44,897 nt of DNA, from the NCBI GenBank assembly GCA_012730045.1, contig JAAYBR010000028.1:1-44897 (forward strand), given 5' to 3'. The notes beneath the pieces are model-generated. The model did not search any database. It was not told the origin of the DNA and was given only the letters and a program-made list of their open reading frames with translations. The translations under genes and the position numbers were made by a program. Below, one piece after another: positions 17,577-26,632 of the stretch; the stretch's first letter is position 1; each line of letters begins with the position of its first letter. Source of the DNA: Candidatus Hydrogenedentota bacterium (GTDB lineage: Bacteria > Hydrogenedentota > Hydrogenedentia > Hydrogenedentales > CAITNO01).

Positions 17577-18347
17577 TCAGTCCGCGCGGCCGCGGAGACT
17601 GTCGAGCACGTTTCGGACGAGGGCCTCGTCGGAGAGGCCGAAGGTGGCCTCCTCGGGAAAGGGGACTTTTTCCCGGAACCGGGCGGCAAACGCCGCGAAG
17701 ACCCTGACGCGCGCGTCGGGGTCGAGGGTGTTGCGGCGCAGGAGGGCGGCCAGCGCGGCCCCCGCCTCCTGGGGCGTGACCAACTGGCGCAGGCGCGCCT
17801 CCAGATGGGGCCAGGCGCGCAGGGAGTTGTATTTCCCGGAAACGGTGGCGGGCAGTTCGATATCCCCCGCCCGGTCGCCCCTGACCACGACGGTGTTCGC
17901 GGCGAGGTCGCCGAGACGCTGCGCCCGGGAACTGAGAACGCAGGCCAGCCCCCCCGCCAGGTAGAGGCCTGGAAGAATGTCCACGGCGCGCAGGAGATTG
18001 CGCAGGGCGATCTGGCTGAACTGGAGGCGCAGCCCGCCGGCGTCCATCACCCGCAGGCCGAGGAGGCGCTTTCCCACGGTCTGCCCGCGCCAGAACCACT
18101 CCGCCGCCAGGCCGTACCCCATGTTGAGCGCGAAAAACAGCAAAATCGCCACGGCGGTGCCCATGTCCGCCCCAATCACGCCCATCAGCGGCAGGAACCC
18201 GGAAAGCGCCGACTGCGCCGCCAGCACGATCCCGCAGTCCACGAGCCAGGCGAGGAACCGGGTCAGCGGTCCGGCCAGGGGCAGGGCGAAGACCACCCCC
18301 TCGGGGGTGCGGACAATCAGGCGGTTTTCGCGGAGCCGTGCGCTCAT
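17577..18347 (-). CDS. RDD family membrane protein (end of MoxR operon)
   Basis: A 256-residue protein with an RDD domain: two to three membrane helices, FLAWLVDCGIVLAAQ (Arg-less variant of the first motif, with the Asp kept), WRGQTVGKRLLGLRVMDAGG, and SRAQRLGDLAANTVVVRG. The last ~100 residues form a soluble helical tail. The start codon overlaps the stop of the SpoIIM-like gene (ATGA). RDD proteins commonly close MoxR/DUF58 clusters; their role is unproven, though transport of small solutes or ions has been suggested for some. Confidence 0.85.
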   Translation of the reverse strand: MSARLRENRLIVRTPEGVVFALPLAGPLTRFLAWLVDCGIVLAAQSALSGFLPLMGVIGADMGTAVAILLFFALNMGYGLAAEWFWRGQTVGKRLLGLRVMDAGGLRLQFSQIALRNLLRAVDILPGLYLAGGLACVLSSRAQRLGDLAANTVVVRGDRAGDIELPATVSGKYNSLRAWPHLEARLRQLVTPQEAGAALAALLRRNTLDPDARVRVFAAFAARFREKVPFPEEATFGLSDEALVRNVLDSLRGRAD

Positions 18348-19345
18348 GCGCGCCCCTCCCCCGCCCTTCCGGCGGCGGCCAGGAAGACCGTGAGCAGCAG
18401 GAGCTCGCCCGCGCCGAAAGTGATCTTGAGCCAGTAGGGCACCACCGGCTCGTGGTACTGGGAGAAGAACGACTCCACAATGCCGGCCCACACGAGCATC
18501 ACGGCCACGCCGCCGACCAGGGTCACGATGTCGGGCGCCGCGGCGCGCAGGCGCGCGCGGACGGGGTCCGGCGAGCCGCCGCCGAGCAGCGCCCCCCCGA
18601 GCACCAGCCCGGCCTGCCCGGCCAGCAGGATCGCCGGAATCTCCACCGACCCGTGGGGCAGCAGCCACCCGGCGAGGAAGGCTGTCTGTCCCGCGAGAAT
18701 GTAGTCCGCGGCGACGGCGCCCAGCATGACACCGTTGTAGAAAAGCAGAACGACGCTCCCCAGGCCGAAGAGGAGGCCGAAGGCCATGGCCGTGACGGAG
18801 ACGCGGATGTTGTGGGTCATCAGGTAGGCGGCAAAGGAGCCGTGGCCGCCGTCCAGCCGGTGCTCCTCCGCGGTTTCCTCCTCCTGCACCCGCTGCGCGG
18901 GGTCCTGCATGAGGTGGGAAAACGGCATGAGCACCCGCTTCGACTCCTGGTCGGCGTAGAGCGCGAGGCCCCCGAAGAGCACCCCCGCGAGCGTCACCCC
19001 GAGGGAGACCCAGAAGGCCGCCGCGCGCCGCCGGAACGTGCGGGGAAACTCGGCGAAGAACCAGACCAGCGGACGGAACCGCCGGCCGGCCGCGCGCGCC
19101 GAGTGCGCCTCCGCGTAGGCGCGGGCGACGAGGGGCTCCAGGCGGCGGCGCGCCGGATGGTCGGGGGGGAACCCGGCAAGCCGGGCAAGCCCGGTGGAGG
19201 CGCGCTGGTAGAGGTAATGGAAGCGCCTGGCCTCCTCCAGCGGGAGCGGCGCGGCGGGGTCGCGGTCAATGCGGTCCAGCATGGCGGAAAGCTCGTCCCA
19301 ATGGGGCGACTCGGCGGCGAGAAAGCGCTGGATGTCCACAATCAT
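18344..19345 (-). CDS. Stage II sporulation protein M-like membrane protein
   Basis: A 333-residue membrane protein of the SpoIIM/DUF95 family. About 100 soluble residues come first, rich in Arg and Ala (LARAYAEAHSARAAGRRFRPLVWFFAEFPRTFRRR in two parts), then five or so helices, with HNIRVSVTAMAFGLLFGLGSV and GWLLPHGSVEIPAILLAGQAG, which are family hallmarks. The organism need not sporulate: SpoIIM-like genes are standard members of MoxR/DUF58 clusters in non-sporulating bacteria. Start and stop both overlap the flanking genes by four bases. Confidence 0.87.
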   Translation of the reverse strand: MIVDIQRFLAAESPHWDELSAMLDRIDRDPAAPLPLEEARRFHYLYQRASTGLARLAGFPPDHPARRRLEPLVARAYAEAHSARAAGRRFRPLVWFFAEFPRTFRRRAAAFWVSLGVTLAGVLFGGLALYADQESKRVLMPFSHLMQDPAQRVQEEETAEEHRLDGGHGSFAAYLMTHNIRVSVTAMAFGLLFGLGSVVLLFYNGVMLGAVAADYILAGQTAFLAGWLLPHGSVEIPAILLAGQAGLVLGGALLGGGSPDPVRARLRAAAPDIVTLVGGVAVMLVWAGIVESFFSQYHEPVVPYWLKITFGAGELLLLTVFLAAAGRAGEGRA

Positions 19346-20676
19346 AGGAGCTGCCTCTGGCGCGCGCCCAGGTATTGGGCGGCCATTTGCGGGCACATGC
19401 GGGCGTCGTCCAGCATCTGGAGGCCCACGCCCCTGCGCCGCAGGGCGAACTCCAGCTCCCTGAGCTGGCGCCACCGGTAATGGCCCGCGAGCCGCCCGTG
19501 GAGGTCCTCCCCCTCACGCGCCTGCTCCGAGAAGAGCCGGCCCACCCCGGGCGGGACCGGCGTGTTCACCAGGACCAGGTGCTTGCGGAAGACCGGCTCC
19601 ATGTTGCGCACGAACTCCTCGGAAAGGACCGGGTCGTCAAGACTGGTCAGGAGGATGACCAGGGCGCGGCGGCGCAGGCGCAGGCGGAGGAAGGCGCACA
19701 GCTCGCCGAAGTCCGGGTTGACCGGCGCGGGTGCCAGGGCGAACACGGCGTCGCGCACGACGGCGTGGTGGCCCGGGCCGCCGCCCGCCCGGACAAATGC
19801 CCGCACGCGGTCGTCGAAGGCGGCCACGCCGAAAAGGTCCCCCTGGCGCCCCGCCACCATTCCCAGCAGCAGGGCCGCGGTGATGAAGCGGTCCAGCAGG
19901 GGCGGCCCCCCGCCGTCCCCCGTCTCCGAGGCGGGCCGCGCGCTGAGGCGCGACGTGTCCATCACCACGTAGACCTCCTGGGACCGCTCGATCTGGTAGC
20001 TCTTGGTTACAGGCCGCGCGCGGCGCGCGGTGGCCTTCCAGTGGATGTCCTCGTAACTGTCCCCGGGGAGGTACTCGCGCAGCTTCTCCACCTCGCGGCC
20101 CTTGCCGACCATGCGCCGCACATGAACGCCCGCCAGCCCCCGGTTCAGGAAGACCGCCGCCATGCCCCGGCGCTCCGCGGAGAGGTCGGGATACACGCGC
20201 ACCGGCTGGTCCAGCGGGAGGCTCCGGCGCACATCCCAAAACCCGAGGCGCGAGGGGGTCTCCGCGCGCGCGAAGGCGATGCTGTGGCGCCCCCGCCGGT
20301 CGGCCATGCAGGGCCAGAGCAGGCGCCCGGGCGCGTCCCCGGGGAGCGCCACCTCCATCACGCGCCGCTCCGGCGCGAACCCGGCGGGCCAGGCGAGGGC
20401 CAGCCGCAGCCGGCGCAGGCCGCAGGAGGAGCCATCCACGAGCAGCTCCACCTCGCCGGGGCGCCCGCAGGTCAGGCGGACATCGCCCGGAAACCGGAGG
20501 CGCAGACCGGCCAGCCGCCCGCGCGAGACCCAGGCGTCCAGCAGGACAACGGCGGCGGACAGCGCGCCGGCCGCCGCCGCGGGCAGGGCCCACCGCGGTT
20601 CGGCGGCCGCGGCGAGCACGCAGGACGCGCCCACCACACCGGTCCAGAGAACCAGTCTTTCCCGGGGAACCATCAT
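19342..20676 (-). CDS. DUF58 domain protein (MoxR partner)
   Basis: A 444-residue protein with two N-terminal membrane helices, a beta-rich region, and the DUF58 core: RDGVAEVEKLREYLPGDSYEDIHWKATARR-like text (here VEKLREYLPGDSYEDIHWKA) followed by YQIERSQEVYVVMDTSRLS. The DTS segment begins a von Willebrand A-like fold, with the usual metal-binding Asp-x-Ser. DUF58 proteins are thought to be acted on by MoxR-type AAA+ ATPases in assembling or gating envelope complexes. It overlaps the MoxR gene upstream and the SpoIIM-like gene downstream by four bases. Confidence 0.92.
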   Translation of the reverse strand: MMVPRERLVLWTGVVGASCVLAAAAEPRWALPAAAAGALSAAVVLLDAWVSRGRLAGLRLRFPGDVRLTCGRPGEVELLVDGSSCGLRRLRLALAWPAGFAPERRVMEVALPGDAPGRLLWPCMADRRGRHSIAFARAETPSRLGFWDVRRSLPLDQPVRVYPDLSAERRGMAAVFLNRGLAGVHVRRMVGKGREVEKLREYLPGDSYEDIHWKATARRARPVTKSYQIERSQEVYVVMDTSRLSARPASETGDGGGPPLLDRFITAALLLGMVAGRQGDLFGVAAFDDRVRAFVRAGGGPGHHAVVRDAVFALAPAPVNPDFGELCAFLRLRLRRRALVILLTSLDDPVLSEEFVRNMEPVFRKHLVLVNTPVPPGVGRLFSEQAREGEDLHGRLAGHYRWRQLRELEFALRRRGVGLQMLDDARMCPQMAAQYLGARQRQLL

Positions 20677-21638
20677 CGGGGAACGGGCACCTCCCTCAGG
20701 ATGCGGGCGACCACATCGGGCACGGACAGCCCCTCAATCTCATATTCCGGACGCAGCACGAGGCGGTGCGTCAGGACGGGGGCCGTGAGGGCCTTCACGT
20801 CGTCCGGGGTGACAAAATCGCGCCCCTCCAGCAGGGCGTTCACGCGGCAGGACAGGAGAAGCGCCTGGGTCGCGCGGGGTCCCGCCCCCACGAGGACCGC
20901 CTGCTCCGCCCGCGTCCTGCGCACAATGTCCACGATGTAGGCGGCGATCTCGTCGCGCACGCCGACCCCGCCGAGATGGGCGCAGTGGGCCGCCAGCTCG
21001 TCCTGGGTGACCACCTGCGCCACCCCGCCCCGCTCCAGCACGGCCTCGGGGGACTCCCCGGCGAGCATGCGCCGGGCCAGCTCCAGCTCCTCGCCGCGCT
21101 CCGGGCAGTCCATGGACACCTTGAGCATGAACCGGTCCTTCTGCGCCTCGGGGAGCGGATAGGTCCCCTCGTACTCAATGGGGTTCTGCGTGGCGAAGAC
21201 GGTGAAGTGCGGCGGAAGCCGGAAGGTTTCCCGGTCAATGGTGACGGCGCGCTCCTGCATGGCCTGGAGGAGGGCGGACTGCGTCTTCGCGGGCGCGCGG
21301 TTGATCTCGTCGGCCAGGAGGAACGACGAGAAGACGGGCCCCTTCACCAGGGAGAACTCGTTCCGCTGGAGGTTGAAGACATTGGTCCCGATGATGTCCG
21401 CGGGCATGAGGTCGGGCGTGAACTGGATACGGGCGAAGGAGCAGCCCATCGCGCGGGCCAGGGTCCGCACGAGCAGCGTCTTGGCCACGCCGGGAACGCC
21501 CTCAATAAGCACGTGCTGCCCCGTGAGAATCGCGATGAGGGCCGCGCGCACCGGGGCGTCCTGCCCGATGACCACCTTCGCGGTCTCCTCCCGCACGCGC
21601 GCGAGCGCGCCCGTCAGCAGGTTCAGGTTGTCGTTCAC
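20673..21638 (-). CDS. MoxR-family AAA+ ATPase
   Basis: A 321-residue AAA+ chaperone-like ATPase. Walker A is GVPGVAKT, Walker B is FLLADEINRAPAKTQSALL, sensor 1 is FTVFATQNPIEYEGTYPLPEAQKDRF, and the C-terminal lid carries VGAGPRATQAL. I place the start at GTG 21638, preceded by GGAGAG; longer readings of this frame run back into the DUF4350 gene. Start GTG overlaps the upstream stop (GTGA). MoxR proteins work with VWA/DUF58 partners, here the next gene. Confidence 0.95.
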   Translation of the reverse strand: MNDNLNLLTGALARVREETAKVVIGQDAPVRAALIAILTGQHVLIEGVPGVAKTLLVRTLARAMGCSFARIQFTPDLMPADIIGTNVFNLQRNEFSLVKGPVFSSFLLADEINRAPAKTQSALLQAMQERAVTIDRETFRLPPHFTVFATQNPIEYEGTYPLPEAQKDRFMLKVSMDCPERGEELELARRMLAGESPEAVLERGGVAQVVTQDELAAHCAHLGGVGVRDEIAAYIVDIVRRTRAEQAVLVGAGPRATQALLLSCRVNALLEGRDFVTPDDVKALTAPVLTHRLVLRPEYEIEGLSVPDVVARILREVPVPR

Positions 21639-22912
21639 CGTTCTCTCCTTTCCTTGAGGATTGCACAGATGCGGTTGTAGGCGGAAACCCGGTCCGGACC
21701 GGCGGCCGCCGCGACAGTTTCGGCCTCCAGACGCCGCCCCGCCCCAGGGGAGGCGGACGGCGCGGGCGGCTCCGTGGCCGCCCACTCCCGGACGCACAGC
21801 CCCAGCAGGGACGCCGGGGGGACGGCCCGATGAAGCAGTCCCGTGAGGGCCTCGCCGCTGCCGCGCCCGGCGGCCTCCCGCACGGAGGCGTCCCGCGGCG
21901 GGCCGGGGTCCAGACTGGTCAGACTCCGCCACGCGAACAGCGCGAAGACGGCCGCAAACACGGCAAGCAGCGGTCCCAGGCCGTATTGGAGGGCCAGGGA
22001 CATGACACCCTCGCTCTCGAACACCCCGAGGTGGGACTCCTCGAAGATCACCCGGCGCGCCCCGCCGAGAAACCACGAAAGCAGGCGCGTCTGGCGGTCC
22101 CCGGCCAGGGCCTCGTTGCTGAAAAGGTAGCTGTCCGAACAGAGGACCACGCTGCCCGCCCCCAGGCCGCGCTCGGCGACCACAGGCGCGCCGCCGGCCG
22201 TGCAGACGGTCCGCCAATGCTCGTCCCCGGTCTCGATGCGGGCGTCTCCCCTCCAGGGCAGCGCCTCCGGAAGGGCGTCCTTCACCGCGTCCACGGCGCG
22301 CGCCTCCTTCACTCCCTTGGACTCCCCCTCTATGAAGGCGGCCCCCCACAGCGACTCGCAGGAGTCGCAGCACGCGGCGCACGCGCCCTTCTTCGGATCA
22401 CAGGCCTGGTTCTTCTTCTCCGGCTTCTCCTCCGCCTTCTCCTCCGCCTTCTCCTCCGCCTTCTTCTCCGCCTTCTCCCCGTCCTTTTCGCTGTCTCCGT
22501 CCCCCTTCTTCGCGGCGTCGTCCCCGGAATCCTTGTCGTCCCCGGAGAGCAAGTCCAGACTTTCCGGAACGGCGATGACCACCCTGCCGCCGGAGGCCGC
22601 AAAGCGGGTCAGGAAACGCACGTCCGCGTCGGAAATGAGCCAGGGCTCGACCCCGACGATGAGCAGGGTGGTGTCGTCCCCCTCCGGCAACCGGTCCAGA
22701 GGGCGGACATTCCGGGAGACGGACCCCTGCGGGAGACCCTCCAGTGCCTCATAGAGGGCGCGGGTCCCCTTGGGGCCGCGCAGGTAGGAGGAGTAGTCGG
22801 CGCCCGCCGCCCCGGCGTCGAAATACCGGTGGAAATAGCGGTGCACCGCCGCGCCGAAGACGGCGAGGGCCAGAAGGGCAAGCACCACGGCCACTCTGTT
22901 AGCTCCGTGCAA
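21635..22912 (-). CDS. DUF4350 domain protein with Lys/Glu and Cys-rich insertion
   Basis: A 425-residue membrane protein. A helix near residues 6-22 anchors it, then a DUF4350 domain (DYSSYLRGPKGTRALYEALE, LIVGVEPWLISDADVRFL, GGRVVIAVPE). Between about residues 125 and 190 lies an insertion of repeated EKAEEKAEEK text followed by a Cys cluster (CDPKKGACAACCDSCES). A second helix (LQYGLGPLLAVFAAVFALFAW) and a soluble tail follow. DUF4350 proteins regularly accompany MoxR, DUF58 and DUF4129. It overlaps the DUF4129 gene by 14 nt. Confidence 0.87.
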   Translation of the reverse strand: MHGANRVAVVLALLALAVFGAAVHRYFHRYFDAGAAGADYSSYLRGPKGTRALYEALEGLPQGSVSRNVRPLDRLPEGDDTTLLIVGVEPWLISDADVRFLTRFAASGGRVVIAVPESLDLLSGDDKDSGDDAAKKGDGDSEKDGEKAEKKAEEKAEEKAEEKPEKKNQACDPKKGACAACCDSCESLWGAAFIEGESKGVKEARAVDAVKDALPEALPWRGDARIETGDEHWRTVCTAGGAPVVAERGLGAGSVVLCSDSYLFSNEALAGDRQTRLLSWFLGGARRVIFEESHLGVFESEGVMSLALQYGLGPLLAVFAAVFALFAWRSLTSLDPGPPRDASVREAAGRGSGEALTGLLHRAVPPASLLGLCVREWAATEPPAPSASPGAGRRLEAETVAAAAGPDRVSAYNRICAILKERRER

Positions 22913-24641
22913 GACGGCGGGTCTCCTCCATGAGGTTCAGCATCCGGTCCACCTGCGTCCGGTCCGCCGGAGACGTCCCATACCATGCGGGCTCAAACAG
23001 CCCCACCCCGTCGGTGAACAGGCGCAGGTATTCGGGCCGCGCGTGGGCGCGGCGGCGAAGCTCCTCCGCGTATTCGCGGTTGGACTTGTGGCGGGCGACC
23101 GCCACCTGGTTGTCCCGCGCCAGCGTGCCCAGCAGCCCCAGAAACGCGGCCCGGAGCGCCGTGCGGAACTCGCCGCGCGCCGCGTGCTCCAGCGCCAGCT
23201 CCCGCCACCGGTCCTCGGGCAGGTCGGCGGCGGTCACCGCCTCGTCCCCGGGGTTGGGTTCGGCGGTCAGGACGGCGGCCTCCAGCAGTTCGACCCTCTC
23301 CCGCCGGCGGCGGGCGTAAAGGACCGCCACCAGCAGAAGCAGCAGTGTCAAAGCCGCGAGCAGCAGCGCGTAGGACAGGCGCACTCCGGCCCCGGCGCCG
23401 CCCCCTTCGGGCGCATCGGGGATTACTTTATCCCACAGGTCTTGGAACCAGGAGACAATCCTGTCCACCCAGTCCACAAACTTCTCCCAGGCGCGCTGGA
23501 CCGCCCTGCCCATCTCCCGGAGGAACGACAGGGCGGGCAGATCGTCCCGCAGATGGAACTCGCGGGAGACGCGCCAGGCGTATTCAGGACGGGCCAGCAC
23601 CTCGTCCAGCGCCGTGTCCAGGGCCGCAGTGTCCGGCGGCGCGGGCGGCGGGTCCGTCCCGGCAAAGGCCGGGCCACCCAGGGCCAGGGCCGCAGCCGCG
23701 AGCAGCAGCGAGACTGCGGTGCGGCTCCGGCGGAGAAGCAGGAGCAGGTCCTCCCCCGTGGCCTCCGTCTCGCAGTGGTGGCAGCGCACCACATGCACCG
23801 CCTTGACCAGGGGGTCGAGACACAGCCAGGACAGCACGGCGACCAGGGCGATGAAGGCGCCGTCCTCCATGAGGCCGGAATCCCACACGGACACGGACCG
23901 GATGCCCAGGAAAATGCGCGCCAACTGGGGAAGCATGAGCAGGGAAAGCGCGACATTGGCCGCAACCACCAGAAAGAACGGGCTCAACAGCAGCGCGGCG
24001 GCAGCGAGAAGCCCCCCCCAGGCGTAGGCCAGGAAACCCACGGGGGTGTACCCCTCCACCAGGGGAAGCAGGAGCAGCCAGAAGAGCGCCGCAAACAGCC
24101 CCAGCGCGGGGGAGAAGGCCCAGATCAGCAGGTGGTTCCCTTTCGGGTTGTGCTTGGCGGCCCGGACGGCCCGTCCGCACAGCGCGCCCAGGGAGGGGTT
24201 CGCGCCGTCATCCAGCACCGTCAGATTCTGGAAGAAGGCGTGCACCCAGGCAAATGGCAGGGTGGCCAGCAGGGCCAGCGGGAGCGCCGCCAGGCTCCAC
24301 GGCTGGAGGGCCGCCTGCCGGACACAGACCCGCAGCCATTCCCCGGGGGTGACGGGTTCAGCGGAAATGTCCAGCAGCGTCTCCCGAAGGCGGCGTGCGT
24401 AAAAGGTCTGCCAGGTCTTCATCCACACAAACAAGGCGGCGAGGCCAAAGGACATCCCCAGGAGTCTGGACCCGTCCAGCACGGGGGCGAGGGCGCAGTC
24501 GGCGTAGAAGAACAGCACCGCCGCGGCGAAGGGCAGGCTTCCCGTCAGATGGAGGGCGAGGGCGGGAAAGCCCGCCGCCCGGACAACATCAAAGGCCTCC
24601 TCGGCCGTCGCGAGAAAAGGGTATGACGGCCTGTCCGTCAT
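22899..24641 (-). CDS. Multi-pass membrane protein with C-terminal DUF4129 domain
   Basis: A 580-residue protein. The first ~350 residues contain about eight membrane helices. A linker follows whose text AAAALALGGPAFAG looks like an exported segment, then an amphipathic stretch (WEKFVDWVDRIVSWFQDLWDK), one further helix (LSYALLLAALTLLLLLVAVLY) and a cytoplasmic DUF4129 domain with FRTALRAAFLGLLGTLARDN and HKSNREYAEELRRR. DUF4129 often appears C-terminal to transglutaminase-like domains in MoxR clusters; here it follows a membrane domain instead. Start and stop overlap neighbouring genes. Confidence 0.83.
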   Translation of the reverse strand: MTDRPSYPFLATAEEAFDVVRAAGFPALALHLTGSLPFAAAVLFFYADCALAPVLDGSRLLGMSFGLAALFVWMKTWQTFYARRLRETLLDISAEPVTPGEWLRVCVRQAALQPWSLAALPLALLATLPFAWVHAFFQNLTVLDDGANPSLGALCGRAVRAAKHNPKGNHLLIWAFSPALGLFAALFWLLLLPLVEGYTPVGFLAYAWGGLLAAAALLLSPFFLVVAANVALSLLMLPQLARIFLGIRSVSVWDSGLMEDGAFIALVAVLSWLCLDPLVKAVHVVRCHHCETEATGEDLLLLLRRSRTAVSLLLAAAALALGGPAFAGTDPPPAPPDTAALDTALDEVLARPEYAWRVSREFHLRDDLPALSFLREMGRAVQRAWEKFVDWVDRIVSWFQDLWDKVIPDAPEGGGAGAGVRLSYALLLAALTLLLLLVAVLYARRRRERVELLEAAVLTAEPNPGDEAVTAADLPEDRWRELALEHAARGEFRTALRAAFLGLLGTLARDNQVAVARHKSNREYAEELRRRAHARPEYLRLFTDGVGLFEPAWYGTSPADRTQVDRMLNLMEETRRLARS

Positions 24642-24964
24642 TCCGCCTCCCCCCCGGTGTCCGCTGCATCCTCATGAAAGGTGTGGGGAAGGGCGTGCAG
24701 GCCGTAGCCCACCCCGAAAAAGACCAGCCACAGCATCAGCAGCCCGGCCAGCGCGGCCAGAAGGGGGAAGAGCCCGCCCGCGCGGCGGTTCCCGGCCGCC
24801 CCGCGCCGTTCGAGCCGCGCGATGCAGGCGGCGCACAGCAGCCGCCCGCCATGCTCCACCACGCATTCCCGGCAGAAGAACTGGCGGCATTCCGGGCACC
24901 GGGCCGCCGCCTCGCGGCCCGCGTGGTTGCTGCAGCGTTTCTCACTGAGCGGTGTCGTCATCAT
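24638..24964 (-). CDS. Small B-box-type zinc-finger membrane protein
   Basis: A protein of about 108 residues. The N-terminal half has Cys/His spacing typical of a B-box-like or double zinc-ribbon fold: CSNHAGREAAARCPECRQFFCRECVVEHGG ends in a third pair CAAC. A single membrane helix (LLAALAGLLMLWLVFFGVGYG) follows. Two adjacent ATGs (24964, 24961) are possible; both overlap the end of the upstream gene. Such zinc-ribbon membrane proteins are frequent beside RDD genes in this type of genome. Its partner is unknown. Confidence 0.7.
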   Translation of the reverse strand: MMTTPLSEKRCSNHAGREAAARCPECRQFFCRECVVEHGGRLLCAACIARLERRGAAGNRRAGGLFPLLAALAGLLMLWLVFFGVGYGLHALPHTFHEDAADTGGEAE

Positions 24965-26018
24965 CCGCCCCCGCCGGTCCGGTTCCCGCAACAGACAGCG
25001 GTGCTTCGCCCCGTTTCTCCGCGTCCCGCTTCCGGACCCACGCCGCCTGGTCCTGGACCAGCATCAGGCCGACCGCCCCCAGCAGCACCGCGACAAACCC
25101 CGAGGCCACGACGAGAACCTGAAACACGGGGCTGGCGTAGCGCGTTTCCTGGGCGGCTGCGGCCGGGTCAAAGTAGGGCAGTATCGCCATGAACTGCATG
25201 ACGAAAACCAGAAACCCGCCCAGATACACCACCAGCGCGATCAGCGCCTGCTTGAGCCAGGGGACCGTCAGGCCGCGCGAATGGCGGGAGAGGGCAACGA
25301 TCGTCAGCCCCACGATGAGCGCGATGAGCCCGGTGTCCGCCGCGTTCTTCCAGGAGTTGGAGACAAAGGCGTCGGCAATGCAGCTTGCCCCCAGCAGCAT
25401 CAGGAACCCGAAGGCGGCGGCGTGCCACCGGACCGAGCGCAGGGGTTCCCGGGGCGTGTCCCGTCCTGCGGAATCCTGCATGTCCGCCCGGTGCCTTCCG
25501 GGCTCCAAAACCGCTGTCTCCCCGGCGGCCTCCAGCTCTCCGGGCTGCAGGGGGCCGCCCTGGGCCGCCACGATGTGCGGCGCCAGCTCGTGGAGCGCGG
25601 CCAGGGCCCTGCGGTGCCGCCCGAGGGCCTTCAGCTCCTCCTCCTGCACGGCGGTGTGGAGCACGCAGACGCTCGTGGGACCGAGGATAAGGCTGCGCGA
25701 AAACGCGAACCCGGCGACCGCCATGGCGGGCCAGGCAAACACGGAAACGACGACCGGAACGGGCACCGGGGAGAAAACATAGACGGCAACGAGCACCGCG
25801 AACACCACCAGAGACACCACCAACACGACGGTCCCGCCCCGGGTCTTTCCCAGGCTCATGCTCTCGATGTCGCTGAGGTAGAAGCGCCGGACACGCTCGC
25901 TGTACCCGTTGTTCGTCACATGCAGCAGATGGTCTCCGGCCAGCCAAAGAGAGTGCCGGCCACCCACGGGGGGGGACCAGCACTTCGCCAGGCGCCGCAT
26001 TTCCCGGGGGTCTTTCAT
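24942..26018 (-). CDS. Multi-pass membrane protein of unknown function in MoxR operon
   Basis: A 358-residue protein I do not recognise. A soluble N-terminal part (HSLWLAGDHLLHVTNNGYSE) resembles a small beta domain and is followed by two helices near residues 63-105, a soluble middle rich in Glu and Arg, and four further helices from about residue 203. The C-terminus ends in an acidic tail (GADDDDTAQ). The DNA-to-protein layout and the four-base overlap with the upstream zinc-ribbon gene place it firmly in the operon. Confidence 0.75.
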   Translation of the reverse strand: MKDPREMRRLAKCWSPPVGGRHSLWLAGDHLLHVTNNGYSERVRRFYLSDIESMSLGKTRGGTVVLVVSLVVFAVLVAVYVFSPVPVPVVVSVFAWPAMAVAGFAFSRSLILGPTSVCVLHTAVQEEELKALGRHRRALAALHELAPHIVAAQGGPLQPGELEAAGETAVLEPGRHRADMQDSAGRDTPREPLRSVRWHAAAFGFLMLLGASCIADAFVSNSWKNAADTGLIALIVGLTIVALSRHSRGLTVPWLKQALIALVVYLGGFLVFVMQFMAILPYFDPAAAAQETRYASPVFQVLVVASGFVAVLLGAVGLMLVQDQAAWVRKRDAEKRGEAPLSVAGTGPAGADDDDTAQ

Positions 26019-26620
26019 GTCGGAAGCCCCCCCTCAACAACGTACAAGTACCACAGGAGCCCGATCAGGAAGAGAATCCCCACCAGCTGAAGCATCGCCA
26101 GCAGCAGCGCCACCACAAACCGCCACCGCCCGCGGGGCACGGCGCTCAGGGGTTTGGACCAGTATTTGAACACGATATACAGGACCACTGGCGCGGTGAA
26201 CGGCGAGAAGTACGGGATCAGGGTCGAGATGAGGGCCATCGTCAAGGCCACCTCATCGTACAGCATCTGGCCGGACCGTTCCCGCACCTTTGCCAGCCCG
26301 GCCTCCCCCTTCGCGTGGCAGGCGGGGCAGTAATGCCCCCCGCCGGGGGCCTCAATGTCGCACAGGGCGCACAGGAAGCATCCGCAGGCGTCGCAGACGG
26401 CCTCGGCGCGTTTCTCGGAGTGGTGGAAGCAGGTGCTTTCGTCCGTGAGCACCACGGCGCCCGCATCGGGGCGCGCGGGCGCGGGCCGCGCCAGCGCCGG
26501 AAACAGCCAGAGGTCCTGCCGGGCCCCGCACCCGGGGCAGAAGACCAGCATCCGGGCGTCCTTCAGCGACGCCTCAAACGAGAGCCGGCAGTTCGCGCAG
26601 CGCGCCGCGTAGACCCGCAT
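26015..26620 (-). CDS. Zinc-ribbon/B-box membrane protein
   Basis: A 201-residue protein. Residues 8-35 carry two CxxC pairs (CANC, CPGC) as a zinc ribbon. Residues 64-101 carry a B-box-like pattern (CFHHSEKRAEAVCDACGCFL, CALC, CPACH). Two membrane helices occupy the C-terminal third. It starts 12 nt after the GYF-RDD gene. Three proteins of this operon (this one and those at 24638 and 26633) share Cys-rich modules, which suggests a common way of binding each other or a metal. Confidence 0.75.
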   Translation of the reverse strand: MRVYAARCANCRLSFEASLKDARMLVFCPGCGARQDLWLFPALARPAPARPDAGAVVLTDESTCFHHSEKRAEAVCDACGCFLCALCDIEAPGGGHYCPACHAKGEAGLAKVRERSGQMLYDEVALTMALISTLIPYFSPFTAPVVLYIVFKYWSKPLSAVPRGRWRFVVALLLAMLQLVGILFLIGLLWYLYVVEGGLPT

Positions 26621-26632
26621 GTCTCCCCTCCC

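Noticed and set aside
18344-19345. Evidence for sporulation
   Set aside because: SpoIIM-like proteins are regular members of MoxR/DUF58 clusters in non-sporulating bacteria.
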